A DNA stretch of 64,000 nucleotides, taken from the NCBI RefSeq assembly GCF_023715745.1, contig NZ_JAMBOV010000002.1:62001-126000 (forward strand), given 5' to 3'. The position numbers and the translations under genes are program-made. Under the pieces are notes generated by a model, which saw only the letters and a list, made by a program, of their open reading frames with translations, did not search any database and was not told the origin of the DNA. Shown here one piece after another: positions 44,037 through 55,159 of the stretch (position 1 is its first letter; each line of letters starts with the position of its first letter). The stretch comes from Microbacterium oleivorans. Lineage in GTDB: Bacteria > Actinomycetota > Actinomycetes > Actinomycetales > Microbacteriaceae.

Positions 44037-45370
44037 TCGAGCCCCGTCGCCTTCGCGTCGCCCTGCTGGGAGCCGGCGCCGTCGGGTCGCAGGTCGCCCG
44101 CTTGCTGCTCACGCACGCCGACGAATTGGCCGACCGCGCCGGCGCCCCGCTCGACCTCGTGGGCATCGCCGTGCGCGACGTCGACGCGCCTCGCGAGGCC
44201 GACCTGCCGCGCGAGCTGTTCACGACCGACGCCGACACGCTCATCGCCGGTGCCGACATCGTCATCGAGGTCACCGGCGGACTGGAGCCCGCGCGCACGC
44301 GCATCCTCCACGCCCTCGCCTCGGGCGCCGACGTCGTCACCGCCAACAAGGCGCTCCTGGCCACCCACGGCAGCGAGATCTTCGACGCCGCCGATCAGGT
44401 CGGCGCGACGGTCGCCTACGAGGCCGCCGTCGCCGGTGCCATCCCGATCATCCGGCCCCTGCGCGACTCGCTCGCGGGCGACCGGGTGCGTCGGATCATG
44501 GGAATCGTCAACGGCACGACCAACTACATCCTCGACCGCATGGACCGCGAAGGACTCGGCTTCGACGAGGTGCTCACGGAGGCGCAGCGTCTCGGGTACG
44601 CCGAGGCCGACCCGACGGCCGATGTCGAGGGCTACGACGCCGCTCAGAAGGCCGCCATCCTGGCGAGCCTCGCGTTCCACACCACCGTCCCGCTCGAGGC
44701 GGTGCACCGTGAGGGCATCACCTCGGTGGATGCGGGTGTCATCGAGGCCGCTCGCAAGGCGGGCTACGTCGTGAAGCTGCTCGCCGTCTGCGAGCGGCTC
44801 GTCGACCAGCCCGACGCGGCGCCCAGCGGCGAGGCGATCTCGGTGCGGGTCTACCCGGCGCTGGTGCCGCGCGAGCATCCGCTCGCCTCCGTCCACGGCG
44901 CGAACAACGCCGTGTTCGTCGAGGCCGAGGCCGCGGGCGACCTCATGTTCTACGGCGCCGGCGCCGGGGGAGTGCAGACCGCCTCCGCCGTCCTCGGCGA
45001 CGTCGTCTCCGCCGCACGGCGCCACGTCGCGGGTGGTCCGGGGGTCGGGGAGTCGACGCGGGCGGGCCTGCCGATCGTTCCCATCGGCCGCATCCGCACC
45101 AGCTGCCAGATCACGCTCGAGGTCGACGACCGACCGGGTGTGCTGGCCACCGTCGCGGGCATCCTCAGCGACGGGGACGTGTCCATCGCGACCGTCGAAC
45201 AGACCACCTCGGGCGACACCGTCGCCCAGGGAAGCGGGGATGCCGTCGCGCACCTCGTCATCGGAACCCACACGGCCCGGGAGCAGGACCTGGCCGACAC
45301 GGTCGAGCGGCTCGCTGCCACCAGCGCCGTCCGACGCGTGGTCTCGGTCCTGCGCGTAGAAGGAGACTGA
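44033..45370 (+). CDS. hom: Homoserine dehydrogenase
   Basis: Reduces aspartate semialdehyde to homoserine, feeding threonine and methionine. The 445-residue protein has a Rossmann start ([18 protein letters not shown], about 9-26), [20 protein letters not shown] with the substrate lysine region [17 protein letters not shown], and a C-terminal ACT domain ([20 protein letters not shown] from about 360), so feedback inhibition by threonine is likely. Start ATG 44033 overlaps the lysA stop. Confidence 0.96.
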   Translation: MIEPRRLRVALLGAGAVGSQVARLLLTHADELADRAGAPLDLVGIAVRDVDAPREADLPRELFTTDADTLIAGADIVIEVTGGLEPARTRILHALASGADVVTANKALLATHGSEIFDAADQVGATVAYEAAVAGAIPIIRPLRDSLAGDRVRRIMGIVNGTTNYILDRMDREGLGFDEVLTEAQRLGYAEADPTADVEGYDAAQKAAILASLAFHTTVPLEAVHREGITSVDAGVIEAARKAGYVVKLLAVCERLVDQPDAAPSGEAISVRVYPALVPREHPLASVHGANNAVFVEAEAAGDLMFYGAGAGGVQTASAVLGDVVSAARRHVAGGPGVGESTRAGLPIVPIGRIRTSCQITLEVDDRPGVLATVAGILSDGDVSIATVEQTTSGDTVAQGSGDAVAHLVIGTHTAREQDLADTVERLAATSAVRRVVSVLRVEGD

Positions 45371-45371
45371 C

Positions 45372-46454
45372 ATGGCACACGTCTGGCGCGGAGTCCTCCG
45401 CGAGTACGCCGATCGACTGGGCGTCACCGACGCCTCGACCGTCGTGACGCTCGGCGAGGGCGGCACGCCGCTCATCCCCGCGGCGTCGCTGTCGCAGATC
45501 ACGGGCGCCGATGTCTACGTCAAGTTCGAGGGCATGAACCCGACGGGCTCGTTCAAGGACCGAGGGATGACGGTCGCGCTGTCGCGTGCCGTCGAGCACG
45601 GCGCCGAGGCGGTCATCTGCGCCTCGACCGGCAACACCTCGGCATCCGCTGCCGCCTACGCCGCGCACGCCGGGATCACCGCCGCCGTCCTCGTGCCCGA
45701 GGGCAAGATCGCGATGGGCAAGCTGAGCCAGGCGGTCGCCCACAACGGCAAGCTCATCCAGATCCGCGGCAACTTCGACGACTGCCTCGAGATCGCACGC
45801 GAGCTCGCCGGCGGCTACAAGGTGCACCTCGTGAACTCGGTCAACCCCGACCGCATCGAGGGGCAGAAGACCGCGGCCTACGAGATCGTCAGCCAGCTCG
45901 GCGACGCCCCGGACTTCCACTTCATCCCCGTCGGTAACGCCGGCAACTACACCGCCTACTCTCGCGGATACCGCGAAGAGGCCGAGCGCGGGGTCGCGAC
46001 GCGCGTGCCCCGCATGTTCGGCTTCCAGGCCGAGGGGTCCGCGCCGCTCGTGCGCGGTGAGGTCGTGAAGAACCCCGAGACCATCGCCTCCGCCATCCGC
46101 ATCGGCAACCCGGCGTCGTGGGACCTCGCCCTCGAGGCGCGCTCCGCGACCGACGGGTGGTTCGGGGCGATCGACGACGAGCGCATCCTCGCGGCGCAGA
46201 AGCTCCTCGCCGGCACGGTCGGCGTGTTCGTCGAGCCGGCTTCTGCGATCAGTGTCGCAGGCCTGCTCGACCGTGCCGAGGCCGGGGTCATCCCGAAGGG
46301 CGCCAAGGTCGTGCTGACGGTCACCGGACACGGCCTGAAGGACCCGCAGTGGGCGCTCCGCAACGCGGACGGCTCGCAGGTCGAGCCTCTCGTCGTGGAC
46401 GCCGCGACCAGCGAGGTGGCGTCCGCGCTCGATCTCACCCGCGTGGCGGGATGA
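45372..46454 (+). CDS. thrC: Threonine synthase
   Basis: PLP enzyme making threonine from O-phosphohomoserine. The 360-residue protein has the cofactor lysine in [12 protein letters not shown] (about 57), [31 protein letters not shown] for the phosphate, and [14 protein letters not shown] near the end. It starts 1 nt after the hom stop with AGAAGGAG just upstream and overlaps thrB by 4 bp. Confidence 0.96.
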   Translation: MAHVWRGVLREYADRLGVTDASTVVTLGEGGTPLIPAASLSQITGADVYVKFEGMNPTGSFKDRGMTVALSRAVEHGAEAVICASTGNTSASAAAYAAHAGITAAVLVPEGKIAMGKLSQAVAHNGKLIQIRGNFDDCLEIARELAGGYKVHLVNSVNPDRIEGQKTAAYEIVSQLGDAPDFHFIPVGNAGNYTAYSRGYREEAERGVATRVPRMFGFQAEGSAPLVRGEVVKNPETIASAIRIGNPASWDLALEARSATDGWFGAIDDERILAAQKLLAGTVGVFVEPASAISVAGLLDRAEAGVIPKGAKVVLTVTGHGLKDPQWALRNADGSQVEPLVVDAATSEVASALDLTRVAG

Positions 46455-47383
46455 CGCTCGCCGGGCGCTCCGTCGCCGTCCGCGTCCCGGCCACGAGCGC
46501 CAACCTGGGGCCGGGTTTCGACACGCTCGGACTCGCCCTGAGCGTGCACGACGAGCTCGTCGTCACCGCCCTCGACGAGCCCGGTCTCGAGATCGAGGTC
46601 ACCGGCGAGGGTGCGTCGGACGTGCCGACGGATGCCTCGCATCTGGTCGTGCGCTCGATGGCGTACGCGTTCGAGGCGGCCGGCCGGCCGATGCCCGGCA
46701 TCCGTCTCCGCGCGCACAACGTGATCCCGCACGGCCGGGGGATGGGGTCGTCGGGAGCGGCGGTCGTCGCCGGGCTCCTGGCGGCGCAGGGGCTCCTCGA
46801 GGGGGACGTGACGCTCGGGCCCGAGACCCTGCTGCGCCTGGCCACCGAACTCGAAGGACACCCCGACAACGTCGCGCCCGCGCTGTTCGGCGGTCTCACG
46901 ATCGCCTGGATGGATCAGGACGGTCCGCAGCACAAGAAGCTCGCGGTCCACCGCGGGGTGTCACCGCTCGTCTTCGTCCCCGAGTTCACGATGTCGACGT
47001 CGGTGGCCCGGGGCCTCGCCCCGCTCCACGTCACGCGTGAGGACGCGGTCTTCAACGTGTCGCGGTCAGCCCTGCTCATCGCGGCGCTCACCCAGAGCCC
47101 CGAGCTGCTCATGGCGGCCACCGAGGACAAGCTGCACCAGTCGTACCGGGCGCAGGCCATGCCGGCGACCGACGCGCTCGTGCAGTCGCTCCGCGGCGCC
47201 GGCTTCGCCGCCGTCGTCTCGGGCGCCGGCCCCAGCGTGCTCGTCCTGGCCGATGGACCGGGACGCCGCCTCGATGCGGTCGAGTTCGCGGCGCAGTCGA
47301 CGGACACGCCATGGAAACCCCTGCTGCTGGCCGTCGATGTCCGGGGTGGTACAGTGAGGGACCATACGGAGGATGCCACGTAA
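46451..47383 (+). CDS. thrB: Homoserine kinase
   Basis: Phosphorylates homoserine for ThrC. The 310-residue GHMP kinase has [19 protein letters not shown] at residues 11-29, the ATP loop [16 protein letters not shown] near 97-112 and the C-terminal [15 protein letters not shown] 46451 overlaps the thrC stop. Its 3' end holds TACAGT (47350-47355), a candidate promoter for rho. The end of the threonine operon. Confidence 0.95.
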   Translation: MTLAGRSVAVRVPATSANLGPGFDTLGLALSVHDELVVTALDEPGLEIEVTGEGASDVPTDASHLVVRSMAYAFEAAGRPMPGIRLRAHNVIPHGRGMGSSGAAVVAGLLAAQGLLEGDVTLGPETLLRLATELEGHPDNVAPALFGGLTIAWMDQDGPQHKKLAVHRGVSPLVFVPEFTMSTSVARGLAPLHVTREDAVFNVSRSALLIAALTQSPELLMAATEDKLHQSYRAQAMPATDALVQSLRGAGFAAVVSGAGPSVLVLADGPGRRLDAVEFAAQSTDTPWKPLLLAVDVRGGTVRDHTEDAT

Positions 47384-47546
47384 TCACGTGAATCTGCCCT
47401 CCATCGCAATCTGCGAACCACCGCACACCCCTTCTGACGGGCCTGCGCGAATTGTGTGCCTGCGCGAACACCCCGCTGAGGAATCGGATCCGTCGTGGAC
47501 GGGTCCACCTGCGGTTATGACTTTCCACATCTGAAAGGGAGAACTC
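47350..47546 (+). promoter_or_regulatory. Candidate rho promoter and leader
   Basis: TACAGT at 47350-47355, inside the end of thrB, would start a leader of about 185 nt before the rho GTG at 47547. The untranslated part (47384-47546) is less G+C-rich than nearby genes. In other bacteria rho leaders mediate self-termination; here only the layout is seen. A 53-codon frame from 47373 to 47534 is open but not convincing. Confidence 0.4.
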
Positions 47547-49559
47547 GTGGAGTCCATCTCCGAGATCCAGACCGGCGACGACGTCGCCACCGACGGCACC
47601 GCCGCCGACGAGAACACCACGGACGCCGCCGCGCAGTCGGCCGCGCCCGCGACCGAAGAGACCCCTGCCGAAGAGGCCCCCGTCGAGGAGGCTCCCGTCG
47701 AGGAGGCTCCCGCTGAGGAGGCTCCCGCGGAGGAGGCTCCCGCTGAGGAGGCTCCCGCGGCAGAGGCCGCCGCGCCCGTCGCCGACGAAGAGGTCGCCGC
47801 CGCCTCGCAGACGATCGACGACGCCCCCGCCGAGGAGAAGCCCGCCGAGAAGCCGGCGAAGGCCCCGCGCAAGCGCGCCCCGCGCCGTGCGAAGAGCACC
47901 GACGTGCCCGCCGCCGATGCGGCCGTCGCCGCAGACGCCGCAGAGGCTCCCGCGACCGACGCCCCCGCGACCGACGCTGCGGCCCCCGAGGCCCCGGCCG
48001 CGGATGCTCCGGCCGGCGAGGCAGCGTCCGACGAGACCCCCGCGACCGACGCAGCCCAGGCCGACGAGCCCGAGGCGCCGGCCGGTGAGGCCGCGGCACC
48101 GACGGCATCCGCTGAGGACGGCGAGAACGGCGGTGAGGGCTCCGGCCGCACCCGCAGCCGCTCGCGCAGCCGCAGCCGCAACCGCAACAAGGGCGAGAAC
48201 GCCCAGAACGGCGGCGCCCAGAACGGCAACGCCCAGAACGGCAACGCTCAGAACGCTCCGGCCGACAAGCCCGCCGTCGAGGAGAAGACCGACGACGAGC
48301 AGGGGCAGGGTCGTGGCCGTCAGCGCAACAAGCGCCGCGGACAGAACACGAACGACGAGTTCGACACCGAGATCGGCGAGGACGACGTCCTCATCCCGAT
48401 CGCGGGCATCCTCGACGTCCTCGACAACTACGCCTTCGTGCGCACGACGGGCTACCTCCCCGGCCAGAGCGACGTCTACGTCTCGCTCGGTCAGGTCAAG
48501 AAGTACAACCTGCGCAAGGGTGACGCCGTCGTCGGCGCCATCAAGCAGCCGCGCGAGGGCGAGCAGTCCAGCCGCCAGAAGTACAACGCGCTCGTCAAGG
48601 TCGACGCCGTCAACGGACTGTCGGTCGAGGACGCGGCCACGCGTGTCGAGTTCGGCAAGCTGACGCCGCTGTACCCGCAGGAGCGCCTGCGCCTCGAGAC
48701 GGCCCCCGAGAAGCTGACGCAGCGCATCATCGACCTCGTCGCCCCGATCGGCAAGGGTCAGCGCGGTCTGATCGTCGCGCCGCCCAAGGCCGGCAAGACG
48801 ATCGTCCTGCAGCAGATCGCCAATGCGATCGCGACGAACAACCCCGAGGTCCACCTCATGGTCGTGCTCGTCGACGAGCGCCCCGAAGAGGTCACCGACA
48901 TGCAGCGGACCGTCAAGGGCGAGGTCATCGCCTCGACGTTCGACCGCCCCGCGGAGGACCACACGACGGTCGCCGAGCTCGCCATCGAGCGCGCGAAGCG
49001 CCTCGTCGAGCTCGGCCGCGACGTCGTCGTGCTCCTCGACTCGATCACGCGCCTCGGCCGTGCGTACAACATCTCGGCGCCGACCTCGGGTCGCGTGCTC
49101 ACCGGCGGTGTCGACGCGTCCGCGCTGTACCCGCCCAAGCGCTTCTTCGGCGCCGCGCGCAACATCGAGAACGGCGGATCGCTCACGATCCTCGCCACGG
49201 CGCTCGTCGAGACCGGCTCCAAGATGGACGACGTCATCTTCGAGGAGTTCAAGGGCACCGGCAACAGCGAGCTGCGCCTCTCGCGGCAGCTGGCCGACAA
49301 GCGCATCTTCCCCGCCGTCGACGTGAACGCCTCGAGCACCCGTCGCGAGGAGATGCTGCTCTCGGCCGACGAGGTCAAGATCACGTGGAAGCTGCGTCGC
49401 GCCCTCGCCGGCCTCGACCCGCAGCAGGCCCTCGAGGTCGTCCTCGGCAAGCTCAAGGAGACGACGTCGAACGTCGAGTTCCTCGTGCAGATGCAGAAGT
49501 CGATCCCGGCGCCCGCCGCGGGTGGCCACGGCCACGGGCACGAGAACAGCATCCGCTGA
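47547..49559 (+). CDS. rho: Transcription termination factor Rho with long disordered N-terminus
   Basis: Hexameric RNA helicase. GTG 47547 has AAAGGGAG upstream. Residues 1-275 are low-complexity: EEAP repeats (about 42-71), an Ala/Asp/Pro region, [17 protein letters not shown] repeats and [13 protein letters not shown]. From about 276 come the RNA-binding cold-shock-like fold ([19 protein letters not shown]), Walker A PPKAGKT near 412, [18 protein letters not shown] and the Q-loop [12 protein letters not shown]. The RHO_N helical domain of E. coli Rho is not visible. At 670 residues it is about 250 longer than E. coli Rho. Confidence 0.96.
   Translation: MESISEIQTGDDVATDGTAADENTTDAAAQSAAPATEETPAEEAPVEEAPVEEAPAEEAPAEEAPAEEAPAAEAAAPVADEEVAAASQTIDDAPAEEKPAEKPAKAPRKRAPRRAKSTDVPAADAAVAADAAEAPATDAPATDAAAPEAPAADAPAGEAASDETPATDAAQADEPEAPAGEAAAPTASAEDGENGGEGSGRTRSRSRSRSRNRNKGENAQNGGAQNGNAQNGNAQNAPADKPAVEEKTDDEQGQGRGRQRNKRRGQNTNDEFDTEIGEDDVLIPIAGILDVLDNYAFVRTTGYLPGQSDVYVSLGQVKKYNLRKGDAVVGAIKQPREGEQSSRQKYNALVKVDAVNGLSVEDAATRVEFGKLTPLYPQERLRLETAPEKLTQRIIDLVAPIGKGQRGLIVAPPKAGKTIVLQQIANAIATNNPEVHLMVVLVDERPEEVTDMQRTVKGEVIASTFDRPAEDHTTVAELAIERAKRLVELGRDVVVLLDSITRLGRAYNISAPTSGRVLTGGVDASALYPPKRFFGAARNIENGGSLTILATALVETGSKMDDVIFEEFKGTGNSELRLSRQLADKRIFPAVDVNASSTRREEMLLSADEVKITWKLRRALAGLDPQQALEVVLGKLKETTSNVEFLVQMQKSIPAPAAGGHGHGHENSIR
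47670..47759 (+). repeat. 15-bp tandem repeat in rho
   Basis: About six tandem copies of GAGGAGGCTCCCG plus two variable bases, encoding [11 protein letters not shown] second 15-bp array (CAGAACGGCAACGCC type, encoding QNGNA) lies at about 48206-48256. Copy number may vary between strains. Confidence 0.85.
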
Positions 49560-49569
49560 TCCACCCCTC

Positions 49570-50649
49570 GTGTTCGAGTCCGTCCAGACGCTGATCGACG
49601 AGCACCGCGCGGTCCAGGAGGAACTCTCGGACCCCGCGGTGCACGCCGATGCGGCGCGCGCGAAGCGTGTGAACCGGCGGTACGCCGAGCTGTCGCGCAT
49701 CGTCGCGGCCCACGACGCGTGGCACGCGGCCGAGGAGGACCTCTCCGCGGCCCGCGAACTCGCGAAGGAGGACGACGCCTTCGCCGACGAGGTCCCCGCG
49801 CTGGAGCAGCGTCTGGCAGAGACGCAGGAGAAGCTCCGTCGGCTCCTGATTCCGCGCGACCCGGACGATGCGCGGGACGTGATCCTCGAGATCAAAGCGG
49901 GGGAGGGCGGCGCCGAGTCGGCCCTCTTCGCCGCCGACCTCCTGCGCATGTATCTGCAGTACGCCGCGTCGCAGGGCTGGAAGACCGAATTGCTCGAGCG
50001 CAACGAGTCCGACCTCGGTGGCTACAAGGACGTCCAGGTGGCCATCAAGGGCTCCTCGAGCGACCCGGCGCAGGGCGTCTGGGCGCACCTGAAGTACGAG
50101 GGCGGCGTCCATCGCGTTCAGCGCGTACCCGCGACCGAATCGCAGGGCCGCATCCACACCTCGACGACCGGCGTCCTCGTCTTCCCCGAGGTCGACGAGC
50201 CCGAAGAGGTGCAGATCGACCCGAACGACCTGAAGATCGACGTGTTCCGCTCCTCCGGTCCGGGCGGGCAGTCGGTCAACACGACCGACTCGGCCGTCCG
50301 CATCACGCACCTGCCGACCGGCATCGTCGTGTCCATGCAGAACGAGAAGAGTCAGCTGCAGAACCGCGAGGCGGGTATGCGCGTGCTGCGCGCGCGACTG
50401 CTCGCCAAGCAGCAGGAGGAGCGGGATGCCGCGGCCTCCGACGCCCGCCGGTCGCAGATCCGCGGAATGGACCGCTCCGAGCGCATTCGCACGTACAACT
50501 TCCCCGAGAACCGGATCGCCGACCACCGCACGGGGTACAAGGCGTACAACCTGGATCAGGTCATGGACGGCGCGCTGGCCCCGCTCATCGAGTCCGCCAT
50601 CGCGGCCGATGAGGAGGCGCGGCTGGCTGCCGTCGGCTCCGACGCCTGA
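49570..50649 (+). CDS. prfA: Peptide chain release factor 1
   Basis: Releases peptides at UAA/UAG. The 359-residue protein has the domain 2 anticodon tripeptide PAT in [14 protein letters not shown], and the catalytic GGQ at 232-234 in [19 protein letters not shown]; its C-terminus carries the usual [22 protein letters not shown] 49570 comes 10 nt after the rho stop; the longer frame begins inside rho. rpmE, often found between rho and prfA in actinobacteria, is absent. Converges on cysE with 3 nt between. Confidence 0.96.
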   Translation: MFESVQTLIDEHRAVQEELSDPAVHADAARAKRVNRRYAELSRIVAAHDAWHAAEEDLSAARELAKEDDAFADEVPALEQRLAETQEKLRRLLIPRDPDDARDVILEIKAGEGGAESALFAADLLRMYLQYAASQGWKTELLERNESDLGGYKDVQVAIKGSSSDPAQGVWAHLKYEGGVHRVQRVPATESQGRIHTSTTGVLVFPEVDEPEEVQIDPNDLKIDVFRSSGPGGQSVNTTDSAVRITHLPTGIVVSMQNEKSQLQNREAGMRVLRARLLAKQQEERDAAASDARRSQIRGMDRSERIRTYNFPENRIADHRTGYKAYNLDQVMDGALAPLIESAIAADEEARLAAVGSDA

Positions 50650-50652
50650 CCG

Positions 50653-51258
50653 TCAGATGTGGTACTCGGGCGCCGTGAGGATCGCCCGGGTGTCCTCGCC
50701 GACCGCCCGTCGCCGGGCGCGCGCCGGCACACCCACGAGCACGGAATCGGCCGGTGCGTCCTTCGTGACGACGGCGTTCGCGCCGATCACCGAGTGGGCG
50801 CCGATGACCACGGGGCCGAGGATCTTGGCGCCCGCCCCGACGGCGACGCCGTCCTCGAGGGTGGGATGCCGCTTGCCGCCGTCCCGGGTGCGCCCGCCGA
50901 GCGTCACCCCGTGGTACAGCATGACGTCGTCGCCGACCTCCGCCGTCTCACCGATGACGACGCCCATGCCGTGATCGATGAAGAACCGGCGCCCGATGCG
51001 GGCCCCGGGATGGATCTCGATGCCGGTGAGCCAGCGCGTCGCCTGCGAGAGGGCCCTGGCCGGGAACCTCCATCCCCGCCGCCAGAGCGCGTGGGCGACC
51101 CGGTGGCTCCACACGGCGTGGAGCCCCGGGTACAGCAGCGCGATCTCGACGCCGCCGCGTGCCGCGGGGTCGCGGAGCTTCGCCGCGGCGACGTCCTCGC
51201 GGACGGCGCGCACGGCGGCGACGAGGGTGCGGCGGAGGGAACGGGCGATTCCGGGCAC
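50653..51258 (-). CDS. cysE: Serine O-acetyltransferase
   Basis: Makes O-acetylserine for cysteine synthesis. The 201-residue protein has an N-terminal helical part ([35 protein letters not shown]) and a left-handed beta-helix with [32 protein letters not shown] and [23 protein letters not shown] 51258 has AAAGG 6 nt upstream. It is the second gene after cysK (26-nt gap), a regular cysK-cysE unit. Confidence 0.95.
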   Translation of the reverse strand: MPGIARSLRRTLVAAVRAVREDVAAAKLRDPAARGGVEIALLYPGLHAVWSHRVAHALWRRGWRFPARALSQATRWLTGIEIHPGARIGRRFFIDHGMGVVIGETAEVGDDVMLYHGVTLGGRTRDGGKRHPTLEDGVAVGAGAKILGPVVIGAHSVIGANAVVTKDAPADSVLVGVPARARRRAVGEDTRAILTAPEYHI

Positions 51259-51284
51259 AGCGGACCTTTCGAGACCGGACGGGA

Positions 51285-52220
51285 TCAGTCGCGGAACTCC
51301 TCGAAGAGCGCCGTCGACAGGTACCGCTCGCCGAACGACGGGATGATCACGACGATGTTCTTGCCCTCCGCCTCGGGGCGCGCCGCGACCTGGAGGGCTG
51401 CCCAGATGGCCGCGCCCGAGGAGATGCCGACGAGGATGCCCTCGCTCGTGGCGACCTTCTTGGCCGTCGCGATCGCGTCGTCGAAGGTGACGTCCTGGAC
51501 CTCGTCGATGACGCCCTGGTCGAGGATCGGCGGGATGAAGTTCGGGCCGATGCCCTGGATCTTGTGCGGCCCGGGCTTGCCCTCGGTCAGCAGCGGGGAG
51601 TCCTTCGGCTCGACCGCGACGACCTTGGCGGCGGGCACACGCTCCTTGAGGACCTGGCCGACGCCCGTGATCGTGCCGCCCGTGCCGATGCCGGCGACGA
51701 AGTAGTCGACGGCGCCGTCGGTGTCGCGCAGGATCTCCTCGGCGGTGGTCTTGCGGTGGATCTCGACGTTGGCCTGGTTGGCGAACTGCTTCGCGAGCAC
51801 GGCGCCGGGGGTCTCGGCGGCGATGCGCTCGGCCTCGCCGACGGCGCCCTTCATGCCGAGCGAGGGATCGGTGAGAACGAGCTCGGCGCCGTAGGCGCGC
51901 AGCAGCATCCGACGCTCGATCGACATCGACGACGGCATCGTCAGGACGACCTTGTAGCCGCGGGCGGCGCCCACCATGGCGAGGGCGATGCCGGTGTTGC
52001 CGCTCGTGCCCTCGACGATCGTGCCGCCGGGCTTCAGCTCGCCGGACGCCTCCGCGGCGTCGACGATGGCGATGCCCAGACGGTCTTTGACCGAGGAGGC
52101 GGGGTTGTAGAACTCGAGCTTGGCGAGGATGGTCCCCGGCAGTCCCTCGGACACCCGGTTCAGCCGGACGAGGGGGGTGTTGCCGAACGCGCTCGTGATG
52201 TCGGAGTGGATGCCGGTCAT
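51285..52220 (-). CDS. cysK: Cysteine synthase (O-acetylserine sulfhydrylase)
   Basis: PLP enzyme forming cysteine from O-acetylserine and sulfide. The 311-residue protein has the cofactor lysine in [11 protein letters not shown] (about 46), substrate loop [13 protein letters not shown], phosphate loop [12 protein letters not shown] and the C-terminal [11 protein letters not shown] 52220 with GGAAGG upstream. Divergent from prmC across 128 bp. Together with cysE it lies between prfA and prmC, genes usually adjacent. Confidence 0.96.
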   Translation of the reverse strand: MTGIHSDITSAFGNTPLVRLNRVSEGLPGTILAKLEFYNPASSVKDRLGIAIVDAAEASGELKPGGTIVEGTSGNTGIALAMVGAARGYKVVLTMPSSMSIERRMLLRAYGAELVLTDPSLGMKGAVGEAERIAAETPGAVLAKQFANQANVEIHRKTTAEEILRDTDGAVDYFVAGIGTGGTITGVGQVLKERVPAAKVVAVEPKDSPLLTEGKPGPHKIQGIGPNFIPPILDQGVIDEVQDVTFDDAIATAKKVATSEGILVGISSGAAIWAALQVAARPEAEGKNIVVIIPSFGERYLSTALFEEFRD

Positions 52221-52301
52221 GGGATGCCTTCCGTGCGGGTGGGGTCGTCAGGTGCGGCTCAGGTGACCGCGATGCGCCCCAGCCTACGGTCCCGGCGACC
52301 C

Positions 52302-52338
52302 GTGAAGCCCTCTGTGACGCTGCGGTGCGCGGTATCCT
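52302..52338 (+). promoter_or_regulatory. TCAA-like element and -10 of prmC
   Basis: GTGAAGCCCTCTGTG begins at 52302 and TATCCT is at 52333-52338, 26 nt after the GTGAA. It matches the 32518 element (GTCAAGCCCTCCGTC) in 12 of 15 positions. ATG 52349 follows 10 nt after the -10. Confidence 0.4.
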
Positions 52339-52348
52339 GTGACTTCCC

Positions 52349-53239
52349 ATGTCGACTTCACGGACTTCCGACGCGCCCGCCGACAGCGTCCTCGCCCCCC
52401 TCGTGCGTCACGCCGCAGAGCGGCTCGCCTCGGCCGGCGTCCCTTCCGCTGCCGTCGACGCCGAGCTCCTGGCCTCCCACGTCCTCGGGGTGAGCCGGGG
52501 CGAGCTCGCTGCGGCGATGATGCGCGGCGATCGGATGCCGGAGGCCGCCGCGACCCGCTTCGCTGAACTCGTCGCGCGCCGCGCCGCACGCGAGCCCCTT
52601 CAGCACCTGACCGGAACGGCCCCGTTCCGGCACCTCGAACTCCGCGTCGGTCCCGGGGTCTTCGTGCCGCGTCCCGAGACCGAGATGGTCGCCCAGCTGG
52701 CGATCGACGCGCTGCGCGCGGCCCCGGGACCCGGACCGATCGCCGTCGACCTCGGTACCGGCAGCGGAGCGCTGGCGCTCTCGCTGGCCACCGAGGTGCC
52801 GCACGCGCAGGTGCACGCGGCCGAGAACTCCGTCGATGCGTTCATCTGGGCGAAGGAGAACTTCGCCGTGCATGCGCCGCACGCCCGGCTCGCCTTCATC
52901 GACCTCGCCGATGCGTTCCCCGAGCTGGACGGCACCGTCTCCGTCGTGGTCTCGAACCCGCCCTACGTGCCCGACGACGCCGTCCCGCGCGACCCCGAGG
53001 TGCGCTTCTGGGATCCCCCGGCGGCGCTGTACGGCGGTCCCGACGGGCTCGACGTCGTGCGCGTGCTCTCCGGGGTCGCGCTGCGGCTGCTGCATCCCGG
53101 CGGCACGCTGGTGATCGAACACGGCGAATGGCAGGGGCCCGGCATCCGCGACCTGTTGACGGCCGACGGATGGCGCGGCGCCGCCACGCACCGTGACCTC
53201 ACCACCCGCGACCGCGCGACGACCGCCCTGCGGCCCTGA
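52349..53239 (+). CDS. prmC: Release factor glutamine methyltransferase
   Basis: Methylates the GGQ glutamine of release factors. The 296-residue protein has an N-terminal helical domain, [30 protein letters not shown] motif [15 protein letters not shown] near 131-145 and the catalytic NPPY in VVSNPPYVP. It starts a short-leader transcript at ATG 52349. Functionally paired with prfA 1.7 kb upstream. Confidence 0.95.
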   Translation: MSTSRTSDAPADSVLAPLVRHAAERLASAGVPSAAVDAELLASHVLGVSRGELAAAMMRGDRMPEAAATRFAELVARRAAREPLQHLTGTAPFRHLELRVGPGVFVPRPETEMVAQLAIDALRAAPGPGPIAVDLGTGSGALALSLATEVPHAQVHAAENSVDAFIWAKENFAVHAPHARLAFIDLADAFPELDGTVSVVVSNPPYVPDDAVPRDPEVRFWDPPAALYGGPDGLDVVRVLSGVALRLLHPGGTLVIEHGEWQGPGIRDLLTADGWRGAATHRDLTTRDRATTALRP

Positions 53240-53306
53240 ACCCGGGTGACGTCCTGCGCCGGTTCGCAGGCGGTCCCGAGCCCCCTCCTCGTAGAATGCT
53301 GCGGAT

Positions 53307-54002
53307 ATGTCTCCCGTCCTCGACTGCCGTGACGCCGGTCAGCTGCTTCCCGCTCTGCGCCAGGCGCGCCAGGCCATCGGCCGCGGCGAACTCATCGTGA
53401 TGCCGACCGACACCGTCTACGGCGTGGCCGCCGACGCCTTCAACGCGTCGGCCGTCGCCCGCCTGCTCGCCGCCAAGGGGCGCGGTCGCCAGTCCCCGCC
53501 GCCGGTGCTCGTCTCCGGACCCGACACGATGCGCGCCCTCGTCGCCGAGGTGCCCGAACCCGTCGAGCGTCTCGTGGAGCGGTTCTGGCCGGGCGGACTC
53601 ACGATCGTGCTGCCCGCGCAGCCCTCGCTGCAGTGGGATCTCGGCGAGACGCGCGGCACGGTCGCGGTGCGCATGCCGGACGACGCCTTCGCCCTCGAGC
53701 TGCTGCAGGAGACCGGTCCGCTGGCGGTGTCGAGCGCGAACCTCACGGGCAAGCCCGCCGCCCTCGAGATCGAGTCCGCGATCGAGATGCTCCGCGACAG
53801 CATCTCGGTCTACCTCGACGGGGGGCTCGTCGACACCGGCGTCGCCTCCACCATCATCGACGCGACGGGGCTCGTCGGGCGTGACCAGCGACCCGTGGCG
53901 GTGCTCCGCGACGGCGCCGTGTCGCGCGCCGACCTGCGCGAGGTGCTCGGCGACCTGCTCGAGCCGGACCCTGTCTCACCCGACGAATCCGACGCCGCGT
54001 GA
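53307..54002 (+). CDS. tsaC: Threonylcarbamoyl-AMP synthase
   Basis: Makes threonylcarbamoyl-AMP for t6A in tRNA. The 231-residue YrdC/Sua5-like protein has IVMPTDTVYGVAADAF near 30-45, AAKGRGRQSPPPVLV (nucleotide site), RFWPGGLTIVLPA, GTVAVRMPDD, and AVSSANLTGKPAA. No Sua5 C-terminal domain. TAGAAT (53292-53297) lies 9 nt before the ATG. Overlaps wecA by 4 bp. Confidence 0.94.
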   Translation: MSPVLDCRDAGQLLPALRQARQAIGRGELIVMPTDTVYGVAADAFNASAVARLLAAKGRGRQSPPPVLVSGPDTMRALVAEVPEPVERLVERFWPGGLTIVLPAQPSLQWDLGETRGTVAVRMPDDAFALELLQETGPLAVSSANLTGKPAALEIESAIEMLRDSISVYLDGGLVDTGVASTIIDATGLVGRDQRPVAVLRDGAVSRADLREVLGDLLEPDPVSPDESDAA

Positions 54003-55159
54003 GGGACTACCTGCTCGCGTTCGTGATCACCGGCGCTCTGACCTTCGCCTTCTCATGGGTCGTCTGGCGCCTGGCCATGAAGTTCGGGCTCCACCCGGCG
54101 ATCCGCGAGCGGGACGTGCACAAGACCCCCACGCCGCGGCTCGGGGGAGTGGCGATGTTCATCGGCATGCTCGGGTTCTTCGTGCTGTCCTCGCAGCTCC
54201 CCGCCTTCGCCATCGTCTGGCAGGAGCCGTCCATGGTGTGGTCGCTCCTGGGCGCCGCAGCCCTCATGGTCCTGGTCGGCGTGGCCGACGACCTGTGGGA
54301 CCTCGACTGGATGATCAAGCTCGGCGCCCAGTTCGTCGCCGCCTGGATCGTCGTGTCGCCCGGCGGCATCCAGATCTTCTATCTGCCCGTCGGGCAGCAG
54401 GTCGTCGTCTCCAGCTGGGTCAGCATCAGCCTGTCGATCCTGCTGATCGTGATTGTCATGAACGCCGTCAACTTCATCGACGGGCTCGACGGCCTGGTGG
54501 CGGGGGTGTGCCTCATCGCCAATGCGGTGTTCTTCGCCTACTCGGCGATGCTCGTGCGCGACTTCGACAACAGCGAGCAGAGCAACACCGGGGTGTTCAT
54601 CGCCATCGTGCTGCTCGGGATGTGCGCCGGATTCCTGCCGTTCAACTGGAATCCGGCGCGCATGTTCATGGGGGATGCCGGTGCCCTCCTCCTCGGCCTG
54701 ATGATGGCGTCCTCGGCGATCGTCGTCACCGGGAACCTGCCCCCGAACCTGCTCAGCGACAACGACCTCTTCGGCCGGTCGCAGCTGCTCGGTGCGTTCA
54801 TCCCGGTGATCCTCCCCGTCGTCATCGTGCTGCTGCCGCTCGTCGACTTCGGACTCGCGGTCGTGCGCCGCATGGCGCAGGGGAAGTCGCCGTTCTCTCC
54901 TGACCGCAAGCACCTCCACCACCGGATGCTCGACATGGGGCACACCGACCGCAACGCGGTCTTCGTGTTCTACGCGTGGACCGCCGTCGTCTCGCTGTCG
55001 GTCCTCCTCATGTACATCGGCACCACGAAGGGCTGGCCGGGCCGCTACTGGCCGGGCGTCGCCTTCCTCGTCATCGGATGCATCGCCTGCGTCCTCGTCA
55101 CCTTGCCCCCCGCGCGCCGCACCCGACCGGTGGCGCCTGAACAGAAGGCCCTCTCGTGA
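53999..55159 (+). CDS. wecA: Polyprenyl-phosphate GlcNAc-1-phosphate transferase, WecA/MraY family
   Basis: Starts a cell-envelope glycan by moving GlcNAc-1-P (likely) to the lipid carrier. The 386-residue protein has about 11 membrane segments with the catalytic cytoplasmic loops: ERDVHKTPTPRLGG, NAVNFIDGLDGLVAG, NPARMFMGDAGALLLG and the HLHHRMLDMGH sequence before the last helices. GTG 53999 overlaps tsaC, and its stop overlaps the atpI-like gene, a common actinobacterial arrangement upstream of atp. Confidence 0.9.
   Translation: MRDYLLAFVITGALTFAFSWVVWRLAMKFGLHPAIRERDVHKTPTPRLGGVAMFIGMLGFFVLSSQLPAFAIVWQEPSMVWSLLGAAALMVLVGVADDLWDLDWMIKLGAQFVAAWIVVSPGGIQIFYLPVGQQVVVSSWVSISLSILLIVIVMNAVNFIDGLDGLVAGVCLIANAVFFAYSAMLVRDFDNSEQSNTGVFIAIVLLGMCAGFLPFNWNPARMFMGDAGALLLGLMMASSAIVVTGNLPPNLLSDNDLFGRSQLLGAFIPVILPVVIVLLPLVDFGLAVVRRMAQGKSPFSPDRKHLHHRMLDMGHTDRNAVFVFYAWTAVVSLSVLLMYIGTTKGWPGRYWPGVAFLVIGCIACVLVTLPPARRTRPVAPEQKALS

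Noticed and set aside
47373..47534. Open 53-codon frame in the rho leader (possible leader peptide)
   Set aside because: GGAGG abuts the ATG, third-position G+C is clearly lower than in real genes here, and it overlaps thrB; probably chance openness.
47670..47759. Tandem 15-bp repeats as a CRISPR-like or mobile array
   Set aside because: Repeats are in frame, encode EEAP units within Rho, and have no spacers.
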